From: Ignatzschineria sp. F8392
Lineage (GTDB): Bacteria; Pseudomonadota; Gammaproteobacteria; Cardiobacteriales; Wohlfahrtiimonadaceae
Reading direction: 5' to 3'
Length of the DNA: 64,000 bases
Assembly: GCF_002252045.1 (NCBI RefSeq)
Contig: NZ_NEFF01000002.1
Span: 186,001-250,000, forward strand
Part shown: positions 36,162 to 46,234 of the stretch, piece after piece
How positions within the stretch are numbered: the first letter of the stretch is position 1
How the letters are laid out: each line of letters opens with the position of its first letter
Program-made: the position numbers and the translations under genes
The notes under the pieces: model-generated
What the model was told of the DNA's origin: nothing
Databases searched by the model: none
What the model saw: the letters and a program-made list of their open reading frames with translations, nothing else

Positions 36162-37871
36162 ATGAAAACAAGTCAATTTTTAATCAACACACTCCGCGAT
36201 ACACCTAATGACGCGGAGATTAAATCACACCAATTGATGCTTCGTGCCGGCCTTATTCGCCGTGTTACTTCAGGAATCTATAGCTGGAGTCCTCTTGGGC
36301 TTCGCGTTCTGAAGAAGACAGAAGCTATTGTCCGTGAAGAGATGAATAATGCCGGGGCTCTAGAGATGTTGATGCCATCAGCACAGCCGGCAGAACTCTG
36401 GATTGAGTCGGGTCGTTGGGAACAATTTGGCCCTGAATTACTTCGCTTTAAGGATCGCCATACGCGTGAATATTGCCTAGGCCCTACTCACGAAGAGGTG
36501 ATTACCGATTTTGCCCGTCAAGAGTTAAAGAGTTATCGTCAACTACCGATCAACTTCTATCAGATCCAGTGGAAGTTCCGTGATGAGATCCGTCCCCGTT
36601 TCGGCGTGATGCGTTCTCGTGAATTCTTAATGAAAGATGCCTACTCCTTCCATATCGATGCAGAATCACTCGATGAGACCTACAACAAGATGTATCGCGC
36701 CTACTCTAATATCCTCGATCGTCTCGATCTTGAGTATCGTGCTGTTTTTGCTGACTCAGGTGCAATTGGTGGCAGTAAATCTCAAGAATTCCATGTGATC
36801 ACACAAGCAGGTGAAGATGCGATTGTCTACTCAACCGAGTCCGACTACGCAGCGAACGTTGAAGCCGCGGAAGCGATTGCAGTAGGGACTCGAGGTGAAG
36901 CAACAAGCCCACTGAAAAAGCTTGAGACCCCTAATGTTCACTCTATCGAAGAGCTTGCTAAATTCCTCAATTCGCCACCAGAGATGCATCTTAAGACCTT
37001 AATTCTCCATGGGAAAGAGGATGATGAACTCATTGCGGTCTGCCTCCGTGGCGATCATGAACTCAATGAGGTGAAGGCGGAAAATAGCGGCCTTTTCAAA
37101 ACACCGCTTCAGTTTGCAACAGATGAAGAGATTGCAGAGAAACTCAATACTACACCCGGCTCTATTGGCCCGGTTAATCTCCCAATCCGTACTCTCTTTG
37201 ATCGTCAAGCGGCATTGATGAGCAACTTCAGTTGTGGCGCTAATGAGACAGGATTCCACTATATCGGCGTCAATATCGGCCGTGATCTTCCTGAGCCAGA
37301 AGTACTCGACTTAAGAGAGATTAAGGTGGGCGATCCCTCTCCATGTGGTAAAGGGACCATTGCGATGGCGCGCGGCATTGAGGTAGGCCATATCTTCCAA
37401 TTGGGAGACCGCTACTCAAAAGCGATGAATGCTACTGTTCTTGACCAAAATGGAAAAGCAACTGTTATGCAGATGGGCTGCTACGGTATCGGTGTTACCC
37501 GAATCGTTGCTGCCGCAATTGAGCAGCGCAATGATGACGCCGGCATTATCTGGCCTAAAGCGATTGCCCCTTTCACCCTCTCACTGATTCCGATGAACTA
37601 TGGGAAATCGGCCTTAGTGAAAGAGACTACCGATAAGCTCTATGATCAACTCATGGCGCTTGGCATCGATGTTCTCTTAGAAGATCGCAACATTCGTCCG
37701 GGCGAAGCATTTAGTGATCATGAGTTGATCGGCATTCCTTTCCGCATTGTTATCGGGGATCGTACCTTGAAAAATAGTGAGGTGGAGTTTAAAGCAAGAG
37801 GGGATGAAGAAGCAACAATGGTACCCCTTGATCAAATTATTCCATTTATTCAAGAGCAACTTCTCGCTTAA
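36162..37871 (+). CDS. proS: Prolyl-tRNA synthetase, bacterial type with editing domain
   Basis: Charges tRNA-Pro with proline. The start at 36162 gives 569 residues and the usual bacterial N-terminus [20 protein letters not shown]; the open frame from 36090 runs into hemB and is too long. Class II motif 1 ([20 protein letters not shown]), motif 2 ([27 protein letters not shown] split over residues about 140-166) and motif 3 ([16 protein letters not shown] about residues 443-458) are present. The INS editing domain lies between motifs 2 and 3 (about residues 225-400), and the anticodon-binding domain is C-terminal. GGAGG at 36141-36145 is 16 bases from the start, rather far. Confidence 0.97.
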   Translation: MKTSQFLINTLRDTPNDAEIKSHQLMLRAGLIRRVTSGIYSWSPLGLRVLKKTEAIVREEMNNAGALEMLMPSAQPAELWIESGRWEQFGPELLRFKDRHTREYCLGPTHEEVITDFARQELKSYRQLPINFYQIQWKFRDEIRPRFGVMRSREFLMKDAYSFHIDAESLDETYNKMYRAYSNILDRLDLEYRAVFADSGAIGGSKSQEFHVITQAGEDAIVYSTESDYAANVEAAEAIAVGTRGEATSPLKKLETPNVHSIEELAKFLNSPPEMHLKTLILHGKEDDELIAVCLRGDHELNEVKAENSGLFKTPLQFATDEEIAEKLNTTPGSIGPVNLPIRTLFDRQAALMSNFSCGANETGFHYIGVNIGRDLPEPEVLDLREIKVGDPSPCGKGTIAMARGIEVGHIFQLGDRYSKAMNATVLDQNGKATVMQMGCYGIGVTRIVAAAIEQRNDDAGIIWPKAIAPFTLSLIPMNYGKSALVKETTDKLYDQLMALGIDVLLEDRNIRPGEAFSDHELIGIPFRIVIGDRTLKNSEVEFKARGDEEATMVPLDQIIPFIQEQLLA

Positions 37872-37872
37872 T

Positions 37873-37990
37873 ATGACTCATGGATGACTCATGGATCAGG
37901 CTCTAGCGCTGATCCATGATCGCTTCTCTTATCTCCCTACTCTTCTACCCTCATATTCTCTGAGAGATGTTGAGAGGTGTTGAGAGGTGT
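37873..37990. repeat. Short tandem repeats after proS
   Basis: Two exact copies of ATGACTCATGG at 37873-37894, overlapping the proS stop region, and three 10-base units TGAGAGRTGT at 37961-37990. They lie in the 3' gap before the bidirectional terminator and contain no gene. Confidence 0.7.
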
Positions 37991-38009
37991 TCAGGAATTA
38001 TCAGAGACA

Positions 38010-38050
38010 AAAAAAGATCTACCAATAAATAATCTTGGTAGATCTTTTTT
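38010..38050. terminator. Bidirectional terminator between proS and tsaB
   Basis: A 16-base perfect inverted repeat (AAAAAAGATCTACCAA with TTGGTAGATCTTTTTT) with a 9-base loop; T runs on both strands allow it to end proS on plus and the ettA-tsaB unit on minus. Confidence 0.92.
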
Positions 38051-38096
38051 ATTTGAATCCTTCTGTTAGAACCTACAGCCCTCTACGACTTGTAGC

Positions 38097-38876
38097 TTAT
38101 AGCTGAGATTCTTCTCGCTCCGCTTTCTCTCTTGCCTTCTCTTCTCGAAAAGCTTTCTGCTCTTCAATCGTCATTGCAATATTGTGACGAAGGTAGATCG
38201 GTGAGACTTGATCGGCATAGAGTCCTAATCCTCGATCGAGATCACGCTTAGCCAAAAGAGCGATATCTCCTGCTCGTGGATAGTGACGATCCTCTACTAA
38301 CGTCACATCTAAGAGTGATGTCGCTCCCTCATCTAAGAGCCAGCCATCTCCCACACCATAGAGCGTTACATTCTCATACTGCCCGGTCTTCGCTTCGATA
38401 CTCTCTCGAATATCTTCTACTCGTGCGGAGATCTCCGCTAAAGTATTGACCTGATCCTTCTCGATAATCTTAAGATCACCCTCTTCATCAAGTCCGTAGA
38501 TTGCCCAGTAGACCTCATTCATCTTGGCATCGATCATCGGCATTACCAATGCATCAGGATGCTCTTCCAAAATAGGATAGGCTAATGCCGCAAGCGTCGA
38601 GATCGGTACTATGGGCAATTCCAGTCCGGCACCGAGCCCCTGAATAAACCCACAAGCAATCCTTAAACCGGCAAAGCTTCCCGGGCCGACCGCAAAGGCC
38701 AACCCATGAAGCTCATTAAGTTCAATCTCGGCCGCCTCTATCACCTCTTCTGTCATCGGCTTGAGAAGCTCGATATGCTTACGAGGTGCGACAGAGAGCC
38801 GTTCGACAATCTCGCCATTCACATAAACCGCTGCCGAACACGCTTCCATCGATGCATCAACTGCTAAAATTTTCAT
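38097..38876 (-). CDS. tsaB: tRNA threonylcarbamoyladenosine biosynthesis protein TsaB
   Basis: Partner of TsaD and TsaE in making t6A37 on ANN-decoding tRNAs. The 259 residues show the ASKHA-fold N-terminus MKILAVDASMEACSAAVY, AFAVGPGSFAGLRIACGFIQG (about residues 61-81) and VPISTLAALA. A highly charged C-terminal tail (about 25 residues, many Glu/Lys/Arg) extends past the usual end of about 230 residues. It starts 2 bases after the zinc-finger gene, in an operon with ettA. Confidence 0.93.
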   Translation of the reverse strand: MKILAVDASMEACSAAVYVNGEIVERLSVAPRKHIELLKPMTEEVIEAAEIELNELHGLAFAVGPGSFAGLRIACGFIQGLGAGLELPIVPISTLAALAYPILEEHPDALVMPMIDAKMNEVYWAIYGLDEEGDLKIIEKDQVNTLAEISARVEDIRESIEAKTGQYENVTLYGVGDGWLLDEGATSLLDVTLVEDRHYPRAGDIALLAKRDLDRGLGLYADQVSPIYLRHNIAMTIEEQKAFREEKAREKAEREESQL

Positions 38877-38878
38877 CT

Positions 38879-39046
38879 TTATTCAACGATATACTCTGTA
38901 CTACAGTAAGGACAACGCACTTTCCCATCATGATTAGGCGCCAGATAGACGCGCGGGTGGTAACCCCATGCATCAACATCAATAGGGGGACAACAGATGG
39001 GAAGTTCCGCTTCTGTTAATTCTACTTCTTTCTGCTCTAATGCCAT
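38879..39046 (-). CDS. Small zinc-finger protein (zf-CHCC type)
   Basis: A 55-residue protein: MALEQKEVELTEAELPICCP at the N-terminus, then a GYHPRVYL block and the C-terminal RCPYCSTEYIVE. One Cys-Cys pair, a His in HPRVYL and the CxxC in CPYC make a CHCC zinc site, as in the small bacterial zf-CHCC proteins related to the complex I assembly subunit NDUFS6. It lies 12 bases after ettA and 2 bases before tsaB, so it is part of this operon. Function is not known; the plus-strand open frame over it is a shadow. Confidence 0.85.
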   Translation of the reverse strand: MALEQKEVELTEAELPICCPPIDVDAWGYHPRVYLAPNHDGKVRCPYCSTEYIVE

Positions 39047-39058
39047 AATCTCAACTCC

Positions 39059-40729
39059 TTAGCGTGAAATCGGTTTGTACTTAATACGTTGTGGATTGTC
39101 TGCATCATCCCCTAAGCGACGGCGACGATCCGCTTCATACTCTTCGTAGTTTCCTTCAAACCATTCTACATGAGAATTTCCTTCAAAGGCTAAAATATGT
39201 GTTGCAATTCGATCGAGGAACCAACGGTCATGGGAGATAACGACGACACAGCCAGCAAAAGCTAAGATAGCATCTTCCAATGCGCGCAAGGTCTCAATGT
39301 CGAGATCGTTCGTCGGTTCGTCAAGTAAAATGACATTACCGCCAGAGCGAAGCACTTTTGCCAAGTGAACACGATTACGCTCACCTCCAGAAAGATCCTT
39401 GATAAATTTCTGCTGATCCGATCCTTTAAAGTTAAAACGGCCACAATAAGCACGTGATGGGGTCTCATAGTTACCCACACGAATAATATCAGAACCTCCT
39501 GAGATCTCTTCCCAGACAGTTTTAGAACCATCTAATGTATCGCGACTCTGATCAACATAGGCTAACTCGACACTCTCTCCGACACGGAAAGTTCCCGCAT
39601 CTGCTTCTAATTGACCTGTCATCAATTTAAAGAGTGTTGATTTACCGGCACCATTTGGTCCGATCACCCCTACAATTCCTCCGCGAGGAAGATTAAAGCT
39701 TAAATCTTCATAGAGAAGTTTATCTCCAAATGCTTTCGCCACATCCTTCGCTTCAATCACAAGATCACCTAAGCGAGGACCCGGTGGAATATAGATCTCC
39801 ATCGTCTCATTACGCTCTTGGAACTCTTGACTCTCTAACTCTTCAAAACGAGCAAGACGCGCTTTAGATTTTGTCTGGCGACCTTTCACACCTTGACGAA
39901 CCCACTCAAGCTCTTTCTTAATCGCTTTTGCACGGGATTCTTCCTGCTTAGCTTCCTGCTCTAGGCGTTTATTCTTCTGCTCAAGCCAGCTTGAGTAGTT
40001 TCCTTCATAAGGAATTCCGTGACCACGGTCTAACTCTAAAATCCAGCCCGCAACATTATCTAAGAAGTAACGGTCATGCGTTACCGCAACAACAGTTCCC
40101 GGATAATCGTGGAGGAATCGCTCAAGCCACGCCACAGATTCTGCATCGAGATGGTTTGTCGGCTCATCGAGCAGCAACATATCAGGTTTTGAGAGAAGCA
40201 ATTTACAGAGTGCAACTCGGCGACGCTCTCCCCCTGAAAGGGTAGCAACATCACGATCCATTGGTGGCAGGCGCAGTGCATCTGCTGCAATCTCAAGTTG
40301 ACGCTCTAAGTTATGGCCATCCGTTGTCGCTAAAATCGCTTCAAGTTCAGCCTGCTTAGTCGCTAATGCATCAAAGTCTGCATCGGGTTCGGCATAAGCG
40401 GCATAGACTTTATCGAGCTCTTCTTGTGCATTCTTAATATCGCCGAGAGCTTCCTCAAGATTTCCACGAACATCGAGCGCTTCATTGAGCTTTGGCTCCT
40501 GCTCGAGATAGCCGATCTTTGTTCCAGGTTGAACACGTGCTTCCCCCTGAATATTGGTATCCACTCCTGCCATAATGCGAAGAAGTGTTGATTTACCAGC
40601 ACCATTTAATCCTAAAACCCCAATTTTCGCACCAGGAAAGAAGGAGATCGAAATATCTTTTAAAATCTCTCGATTAGGCGGTACGATTTTACTGACACGA
40701 TTCATCGTGTAGATAAATTGTCCTGACAT
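39059..40729 (-). CDS. ettA: Energy-dependent translational throttle protein EttA (ABC-F)
   Basis: Soluble ABC-F ATPase that binds the ribosomal E site and gates early elongation with the ADP/ATP ratio. The 556 residues match the family. Two ABC domains are seen: Walker [11 protein letters not shown] (about residue 39), signature [11 protein letters not shown] and Walker [13 protein letters not shown]; then [13 protein letters not shown] (about residue 355), [13 protein letters not shown] and [12 protein letters not shown]. The N-terminal [19 protein letters not shown] and the Arg/Lys-rich linker of about residues 240-300 are typical for EttA. First gene of the ettA-zinc finger-tsaB unit. Confidence 0.96.
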   Translation of the reverse strand: MSGQFIYTMNRVSKIVPPNREILKDISISFFPGAKIGVLGLNGAGKSTLLRIMAGVDTNIQGEARVQPGTKIGYLEQEPKLNEALDVRGNLEEALGDIKNAQEELDKVYAAYAEPDADFDALATKQAELEAILATTDGHNLERQLEIAADALRLPPMDRDVATLSGGERRRVALCKLLLSKPDMLLLDEPTNHLDAESVAWLERFLHDYPGTVVAVTHDRYFLDNVAGWILELDRGHGIPYEGNYSSWLEQKNKRLEQEAKQEESRAKAIKKELEWVRQGVKGRQTKSKARLARFEELESQEFQERNETMEIYIPPGPRLGDLVIEAKDVAKAFGDKLLYEDLSFNLPRGGIVGVIGPNGAGKSTLFKLMTGQLEADAGTFRVGESVELAYVDQSRDTLDGSKTVWEEISGGSDIIRVGNYETPSRAYCGRFNFKGSDQQKFIKDLSGGERNRVHLAKVLRSGGNVILLDEPTNDLDIETLRALEDAILAFAGCVVVISHDRWFLDRIATHILAFEGNSHVEWFEGNYEEYEADRRRRLGDDADNPQRIKYKPISR

Positions 40730-40786
40730 ATAATTTTAACCCTTATATAAAGACGACAAGATGAACGAGCGAGGGGATTCTATAAA

Positions 40787-40840
40787 AATCAACATAAGAA
40801 TCAATATAAGAATCGATATAGGAATCAATATGGCAATCAG
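40787..40840. repeat. 12-base tandem repeat in the gap between ettA and qor
   Basis: Four and a half units in perfect register: AATCAACATAAG, AATCAATATAAG, AATCGATATAGG, AATCAATATGGC, AATCAG. It starts 58 bases upstream of ettA. The rest of the 547-base gap (40730-41276) is AT-rich with more loose repeats (CATTCAYACATAT near 41140-41170). No gene, RNA or clear promoter is recognised. Confidence 0.8.
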
Positions 40841-41276
40841 AGCAGTATCACGAAAGAGAATCCTCTCTTTCCCTGCGCATCGATCCCACAATCACCCTAT
40901 CAAAAGGCTCGATCACCGATCTGTTTACAAATAATTTCCCCGATATTCTACCCCATATTCCGCTAAATTGATCCTCATCGGGCGAGAATTATTTCACGCG
41001 CCCTGGAAAAAGAGCGCAAGCCACTTTCAGAGAATCTTCCGATAAGCGCTTTATGGAGATCATAATATCTGATCCCGATTGATCTTAGTAACACCTGACA
41101 TCCCCATTAACACCGTGATATGGTAAAGCGTATCCAATATTCATTCATACATATCATTCACACATATTGATTCAAAATGTCATTCACTAATATCAGTAAC
41201 AGAATCAGCAACAAAACTTAATATAAATAGGTCGGCCAAAAATATTTGTCCATCATCATCAACAGAGGAGAAAAGA

Positions 41277-42245
41277 ATGAGTTACCAAATTATCTTAAAA
41301 GAACAGGGAGATATCTCTAATTTTGAGAAGGTTGAAATCACCCTTCCAGCGCCAAAAGAGGGAGAGGTACGTATTGAGCAGAAAGCGATTGGGCTCAACT
41401 TTATCGATACCTACCATCGCGATGGACTCTATGCTTTAGAGACACCCACCGTCATTGGGCAGGAGGGTGCCGGCATTATTACTGCGGTCGGGAAAAATGT
41501 CACCCAATTTAATATTGGAGATCGTGTCTGCTATGCGAGTGTTTTAGGTGCTTATGCCTCAGAGCGTAATATCACCACAGATCGATTAATTAAGATTCCA
41601 AGTAGCATCTCCTATGAAGAGGCTGCCTCCTCCCTCATTCGAGGGGGAACCGCGAGCTATCTTCTCTTTGATCTCTTTCAACTCAAGCCGGAACATACCA
41701 CACTGATCCATGCCGGTGCCGGCGGTGTCGGCCAGATCCTGATCCAGTGGGCAAAAGCGATCGGGGCTACCGTGATCACCACCGTTAGTACAGAGGAGAA
41801 GGCTGAGGTTGTGCGGATGCTTGGCGCTGATTTAGTGATCAATTATCGCACTGAAGACTTTGTGGAGAAGGTTCGAGAGTTTATTCCGGAAGGAGTTGAT
41901 GTGGTCTATGATGGCGTTGGGAAAGAGACCTTTATTCCCTCATTAGATACCTTAAAACCTTTAGGTATGATGGTCTCTTTTGGTAATGCATCAGGTGCGC
42001 CACCGGCAATCTCTCCACTCCTGCTTTTAGAGAAAGGGAGCCTCTTTCTAACGCGCCCTAACCTCAATGCCTATACCTCAACAAAGGAGCGCTATCGAAC
42101 GGTGATGGATCGTTGGTTCCTTGCACTCAGTAGTGGAAAAATTAAGCTCTCTTTACAACAAAAGTTTCCTCTTTCAGAAGTTGGACGTGCCCATCAAGCA
42201 TTAGAGAATCGAGAGATTATCGGCTCAGCAGTTCTGATTCCTTAA
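41277..42245 (+). CDS. NADPH:quinone oxidoreductase, zinc-independent MDR family
   Basis: Cytoplasmic NADPH-dependent reductase of quinones or enones. The 322 residues match QorA. Seen are the N-terminal GroES-like domain (GLNFIDTYHRDGLY about residues 38-51, IGQEGAGIITAVG) and the Rossmann motif HAGAGGVGQILIQWAKAIGA (about residues 146-165), with a following Thr/Ser/Lys-containing region that fits NADPH. The structural and catalytic zinc ligands of alcohol dehydrogenases are absent. GAGGAG is 7 bases before the start. It stands alone, with its own terminator. Confidence 0.92.
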   Translation: MSYQIILKEQGDISNFEKVEITLPAPKEGEVRIEQKAIGLNFIDTYHRDGLYALETPTVIGQEGAGIITAVGKNVTQFNIGDRVCYASVLGAYASERNITTDRLIKIPSSISYEEAASSLIRGGTASYLLFDLFQLKPEHTTLIHAGAGGVGQILIQWAKAIGATVITTVSTEEKAEVVRMLGADLVINYRTEDFVEKVREFIPEGVDVVYDGVGKETFIPSLDTLKPLGMMVSFGNASGAPPAISPLLLLEKGSLFLTRPNLNAYTSTKERYRTVMDRWFLALSSGKIKLSLQQKFPLSEVGRAHQALENREIIGSAVLIP

Positions 42246-42292
42246 CGGCATTTTAGAAAGCAAAGCGTGATTTAAAACAAAATTAAGAGAGA

Positions 42293-42320
42293 AAGCGAGG
42301 ATTCCTCGCTTCTTTTATTT
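42293..42320 (+). terminator. Terminator of the quinone oxidoreductase gene
   Basis: AAGCGAGG/CCTCGCTT with a 3-base loop, followed by CTTTTATTT, 48 bases after the stop. Confidence 0.75.
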
Positions 42321-42811
42321 CTATAAAAGATTACAATAGGAGGCTATTTCATTCTATCGATTTACATAATCTATTTAGACTATCTAATTTAAGCTATCTA
42401 TCTAGGAACGCTCTTGAGAGGTGCTATGTAGAATCCCCAAAGAGCATCTAAAGGTGCGAATAACTCTTTTAACTAAAGTTGTCTAGTCAAGTTGTCTATT
42501 GAAGGCAATGATTAAGACTTAGATCACTATAAGAAGTACTTATTCACCTTATACTCATTAAATCTTATCAGTAAGATCGACTAACGGGACTCTACAGCGA
42601 TACTCTCGACAGACTTTGATAGAGTTCCTCTTATATAGATCTTATATAGATCTTCTATTGAGATTCACTACTTGAGTAATCTCTTTAGCGAATCTCTTTA
42701 AGCGGCCTGCTTAGATTGACTGACTGAATTGACTGACTAAATGGAATGATTAGATTAACTATTTAGATGAACTATCCACCCCATCCTTAACTATGAGGTA
42801 ATCTCTTAATT
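42321..42811. repeat. AT-rich gap with short direct repeats before the UreH-like gene
   Basis: I see no gene here. Two exact TTATATAGATC units are at 42631-42652, and two near-exact ATTGACTGACTRA units at 42716-42741; further CTATTTAGA/CTATCTA-type repeats are at about 42355-42410 and 42750-42770. The promoter of the next gene is not evident. Confidence 0.6.
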
Positions 42812-43675
42812 ATGACTGAATTTATTGCGATGCTCTCCGGCGCCTTCTTTATCGGTTTTGCGGCACAGACCCACTGTGTGGGGATGTGTGGACCGGTAAT
42901 TGGTATCTTGGGAATGAACAACTCCTATAAACGTATTCCGGCAGCCATTCTCTATAACCTTGGCCGTATCTCCACCTACACCCTCTTAGGTGTATTAGGG
43001 GGATTGATTGCCGCCTCGGTCTCCGATATCACCTCCATTCAATATGTGATTCGTTATGTGGCAGGAATTATTATGATTCTCATTGCGCTCCAACTCTTTG
43101 GACTTCCCCAATTTTTAGGATTTATTGAGCGCCCCTTCCAACATATCTGGAAACCGATTCAACGCTTCTCACAACGCTTCTTCCCGATTCGAACAGCAAA
43201 AGGAACCTATCTAGTGGGGATGATCTGGGGGCTTCTCCCCTGTGGTGCGGTCTATGGTCCTCTCGCAGTGGCAATGGGTGCCGGCTCAGTCGCAAAATCT
43301 GCCGGCATTATGTTTGCTTTTGGGCTCGGAACACTCCCTATTATGTTGGGCTTAGCTATCTTTGGTAATTATATCGGTCACTTCTTTGCCAAAAAAGGAA
43401 TTCGTATCCTTGCCGGCATACTCGTTTTAGCAATGGCGATCTACTATCTCGGCTGGATTGCACCGCAAGAGAAGGTAACTAAACGCGCCGCGATGGTGAG
43501 TGAGCAGACCCATAAAGTGCGAGAAGGTGAGATGAGTGCAGCTGAAGTATTAGAGCAGATGCAAAAAGGGGGCATGAGTCATGGTAAGAAGATGGAGCAA
43601 GGGGAGAACTCAATGCAAAAATCGATGAAAGATTCCATGCCGAACAACTCGGACCAAAAATCTTCGAGCCATTAA
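42812..43675 (+). CDS. Sulfite exporter TauE/SafE-like (UreH/DsbD_2 type) membrane protein with a Met/His-rich tail
   Basis: A 287-residue inner-membrane protein with about six helices. Near the N-terminus it has AAQTHCVGMCGPVIGIL (about residues 17-33), the HCxGMCG motif of the UreH-like/DsbD_2 family, often near copper or cytochrome oxidase assembly genes. A second half has LVGMIWGLLPCGAVYGPLAVA with a conserved Pro-Cys. The last 60 residues are cytoplasmic or periplasmic and rich in Met, Lys, His and Ser (MSHGKKMEQ, MQKSMKDSM), as in metal-handling tails. A role in metal transport is likely for the family but not proven. No cco or copper genes are next to it. Confidence 0.75.
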   Translation: MTEFIAMLSGAFFIGFAAQTHCVGMCGPVIGILGMNNSYKRIPAAILYNLGRISTYTLLGVLGGLIAASVSDITSIQYVIRYVAGIIMILIALQLFGLPQFLGFIERPFQHIWKPIQRFSQRFFPIRTAKGTYLVGMIWGLLPCGAVYGPLAVAMGAGSVAKSAGIMFAFGLGTLPIMLGLAIFGNYIGHFFAKKGIRILAGILVLAMAIYYLGWIAPQEKVTKRAAMVSEQTHKVREGEMSAAEVLEQMQKGGMSHGKKMEQGENSMQKSMKDSMPNNSDQKSSSH

Positions 43676-43752
43676 TGGAAAGTTTCTCATAGAGAATCTT
43701 CTCAATAAATATTAAGAACCGAAACATTAATAATCAAAATATCAATACTATT

Positions 43753-43812
43753 AAGACCTTAAGCGATCGAGCCACCTTATCGGGCGTTCTGATGAACTTA
43801 AGGTCTTTTTTA
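43753..43812 (+). terminator. Terminator after the UreH-like gene
   Basis: AAGACCTTAAG (43753-43763) pairs with CTTAAGGTCTT (43797-43807) and a T run follows; the loop of 33 bases is long. Confidence 0.75.
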
Positions 43813-43906
43813 TACCAATTCTATCGTTGTTAAACGATTGTCATAAAGAGTTTTTATACTTCAAAAGTATTCTTAACCACATCATCGATACTTTTGAGGA
43901 GACATT

Positions 43907-45226
43907 ATGCAACTGAAGGTTAAAAAAATCACCGCACTCTCACTACTAAGTGCAACGCTCTTTGCACAAAGCGCAATAGCACAGACAGAGATTGAGTGGT
44001 GGCACTCAATGGATGGCGCACTCACCGATTGGGTTAATGATTTAGCTGAAGGTTTTAACGAATCCCAAACTGAATTTAGAGTCATTCCAACCTATAAAGG
44101 GGGATATGAACAATCGATGACTGCGGGAGTTGCTGCTGTTAGAGCTGGAGAGGCTCCCGATATTCTCCAAGTTTACGAAGTAGGGACTGCCTCGATGATC
44201 TATGCCGATGGCGTGACAAAATCGGTCACAGAGATTATGCAAGAAAATGGGATTCCCTTCGATCTCAATAGCTATATTCCCGCGGTAGCAAGTTACTATA
44301 CCGCACCCAATGGAGAGCTGTTATCACTTCCCTTCAATAGCTCAACAACAGTGATGTACTACAATAAGGATGCGTTTAAAAAAGCGGGATTAGATGCAGA
44401 CAACCCTCCTAAAACCTGGGCTGAAGTGCGTAAAGCCACTGAAACATTAAAAGCCGCTGGGGTCTCCTGCCCTATGACAACTGAATGGATGGGATGGACA
44501 CAGCTTGAAAGCTTCTCGGCATGGCATAATGCCCCTTACGCCTCTGAAAATAATGGTTTTGATGGCTTAGATACAGAGCTACTGATCAATAAGGCACTCC
44601 AATTACGTCACTTCAACAATCTCGATGAGATGGCAAAAGAGGGATTATTTCACTATAAAGGACGCGCAAGTGAAGCGGGCCCTGCCTTTAGGTCAGGAGA
44701 GTGTGCAATCACCTTTGGCTCTTCCGCAAGTTATGCCGGTTTGAAACGAGATGCGAAATTTGAATTTGGTGAATCGACCCTCCCCTACTATGCCGATGTT
44801 GAAGGTGCTCCCCAAAATACCGTTATTGGTGGAGCAAGTCTCTGGGTGATGAATGGCAAACCAGCAGATCATTATCGAGGCGTTGCTCAATTTTTTGATT
44901 ATATCTCTCAACCTGAAATTCAAGCCGCAAGCCATATGCGTACCGGCTATCTCCCCGTCACAAAAGCTGCTTTTGAAATTACAGAGGCAAGTGGCTTCTA
45001 TGAAGAAAATCCGGGTGCCAATGTGCCTGTAGAACAGATGATACGGAAAGCTACTGACAATACACGCGGTATCCGTTTAGGTAATATGCTTCAGATCCGT
45101 GCGATTGTCGATGAAGAGACAGAGCAGATCTGGACAGGGAAAAAGAGCCCAGAGGATGCTCTCAACAATATTGTTAAACGAGGCAATGAGTTACTCCGTC
45201 GCTTTGAACGCATCAATAATCGATAA
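43907..45226 (+). CDS. ugpB: sn-Glycerol-3-phosphate ABC transporter, substrate-binding protein
   Basis: Periplasmic binding protein for glycerol 3-phosphate and glycerophosphodiesters. The 439 residues begin with a signal peptide (cleavage after SAIAQ near residue 26), then TEIEWWHSMDGALTDWV, the known UgpB start. VIPTYKGGYEQSMTAGVAAVRAG, PDILQVYEVGT and WMGWTQLESF contain residues expected around the ligand. GAGGAG is 5 bases before the start. It leads ugpBAEC-ugpQ. One TTGTCAT half-site of a Pho box is at 43838-43844, without a convincing second half. Confidence 0.95.
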   Translation: MQLKVKKITALSLLSATLFAQSAIAQTEIEWWHSMDGALTDWVNDLAEGFNESQTEFRVIPTYKGGYEQSMTAGVAAVRAGEAPDILQVYEVGTASMIYADGVTKSVTEIMQENGIPFDLNSYIPAVASYYTAPNGELLSLPFNSSTTVMYYNKDAFKKAGLDADNPPKTWAEVRKATETLKAAGVSCPMTTEWMGWTQLESFSAWHNAPYASENNGFDGLDTELLINKALQLRHFNNLDEMAKEGLFHYKGRASEAGPAFRSGECAITFGSSASYAGLKRDAKFEFGESTLPYYADVEGAPQNTVIGGASLWVMNGKPADHYRGVAQFFDYISQPEIQAASHMRTGYLPVTKAAFEITEASGFYEENPGANVPVEQMIRKATDNTRGIRLGNMLQIRAIVDEETEQIWTGKKSPEDALNNIVKRGNELLRRFERINNR

Positions 45227-45239
45227 TCTTAATCATTCT

Positions 45240-45278
45240 AAACGGGGCGATTGGTCACAAGATCGCTTCGTTTTTTAT
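45240..45278 (+). terminator. Hairpin between ugpB and ugpA (partial terminator)
   Basis: A 12-base-pair stem (AAACGGGGCGAT with ATCGCTTCGTTT, two G-U pairs) with a 10-base loop and six T. It likely reduces read-through into ugpAEC and keeps binding protein in excess, or stabilises the ugpB message. Confidence 0.8.
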
Positions 45279-45356
45279 CGCCCAAAATAACGACTCTAAC
45301 CTCTCTCCGCTTCTCTCTTATCAAGAGTGACTTATCAATAATGAAATTGAAAAATT

Positions 45357-46232
45357 ATGAAATTATATTTTAAAGAGCATCGTTGGCTTCCCTGGATTCT
45401 CATTACTCCGCAGCTATTTGTCATTGCCCTCTTCTTCTACTGGCCGGCTGTACAGGCAATGATTCAGAGCTTTCAGCTTGAAGATATCTTTGGTTTAAGT
45501 CGAGAATGGGTAGGGTTTGAGAACTTTATCACCCTATTTGAGAATCCGATCTACCGAGAAGCAATCTATACCACCCTCTACTTCTCTTTTTGGGTCACCT
45601 TTTTAGGTTTAACTATTGCTCTTCTCCTCGCCTTCTTTATGCAGAAAGTCACAAAAGGTGTCCATCTCTACCGGACGATGCTGATTCTTCCCTATGCGGT
45701 TTCCCCCATAGTGGCGGGGGTTCTCTGGACCTTCATGTTTGCCCCAGGCTTTGGGCTCATCACCTATCTACTGAGCAAAATAGGGATCACATGGAACCAT
45801 CAGCTCAATACCAATCAAGCGATGTGGCTTGTGATTATGGCCTCTATCTGGAAGCAGATCTCCTATAACTTTCTCTTCTTCTATGCCGGCTTACAGGCGA
45901 TTCCTAAATCTCTCTCTGAAGCTGCTGCTATCGATGGTGCCGGCCCTTGGCGTCGATTTTTCACTATTGAATTCCCCCTTTTATGGCCGACAACCTTCTT
46001 TCTCTGCGTTATCAATATTGTCTATGTCTTTTTTGATACCTTCGCCATTATCGATGCCTTAACAGAAGGAGGACCTGGCAATGCAACATCCACGCTGGTC
46101 TATCGGATCTACTTTGATGGGTTTAAAAGCATGAACTATGGAAGCTCTGCGGCACAATCGATCGTCTTAATGGGATTTGTCCTTCTTCTTACTATCATTC
46201 AATTTCGTTATATCGATAAGAAAGGAGCATAA
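45357..46232 (+). CDS. ugpA: sn-Glycerol-3-phosphate ABC transporter permease UgpA
   Basis: One of two inner-membrane permeases of the Ugp importer, 291 residues with six helices. The EAA loop reads AIPKSLSEAAAIDGAGPWRRFF (about residues 181-202). The segment EGGPGNATSTLVYRIYFDGF near residue 240 is typical for sugar and Ugp MalF-type permeases. It follows the partial terminator and is 2 bases from ugpE. Confidence 0.95.
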   Translation: MKLYFKEHRWLPWILITPQLFVIALFFYWPAVQAMIQSFQLEDIFGLSREWVGFENFITLFENPIYREAIYTTLYFSFWVTFLGLTIALLLAFFMQKVTKGVHLYRTMLILPYAVSPIVAGVLWTFMFAPGFGLITYLLSKIGITWNHQLNTNQAMWLVIMASIWKQISYNFLFFYAGLQAIPKSLSEAAAIDGAGPWRRFFTIEFPLLWPTTFFLCVINIVYVFFDTFAIIDALTEGGPGNATSTLVYRIYFDGFKSMNYGSSAAQSIVLMGFVLLLTIIQFRYIDKKGA

Positions 46233-46234
46233 TA

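Noticed and set aside
43838-43860. Pho box upstream of ugpB
   Set aside because: Only one TTGTCAT half-site is clear; the second half is not convincing.
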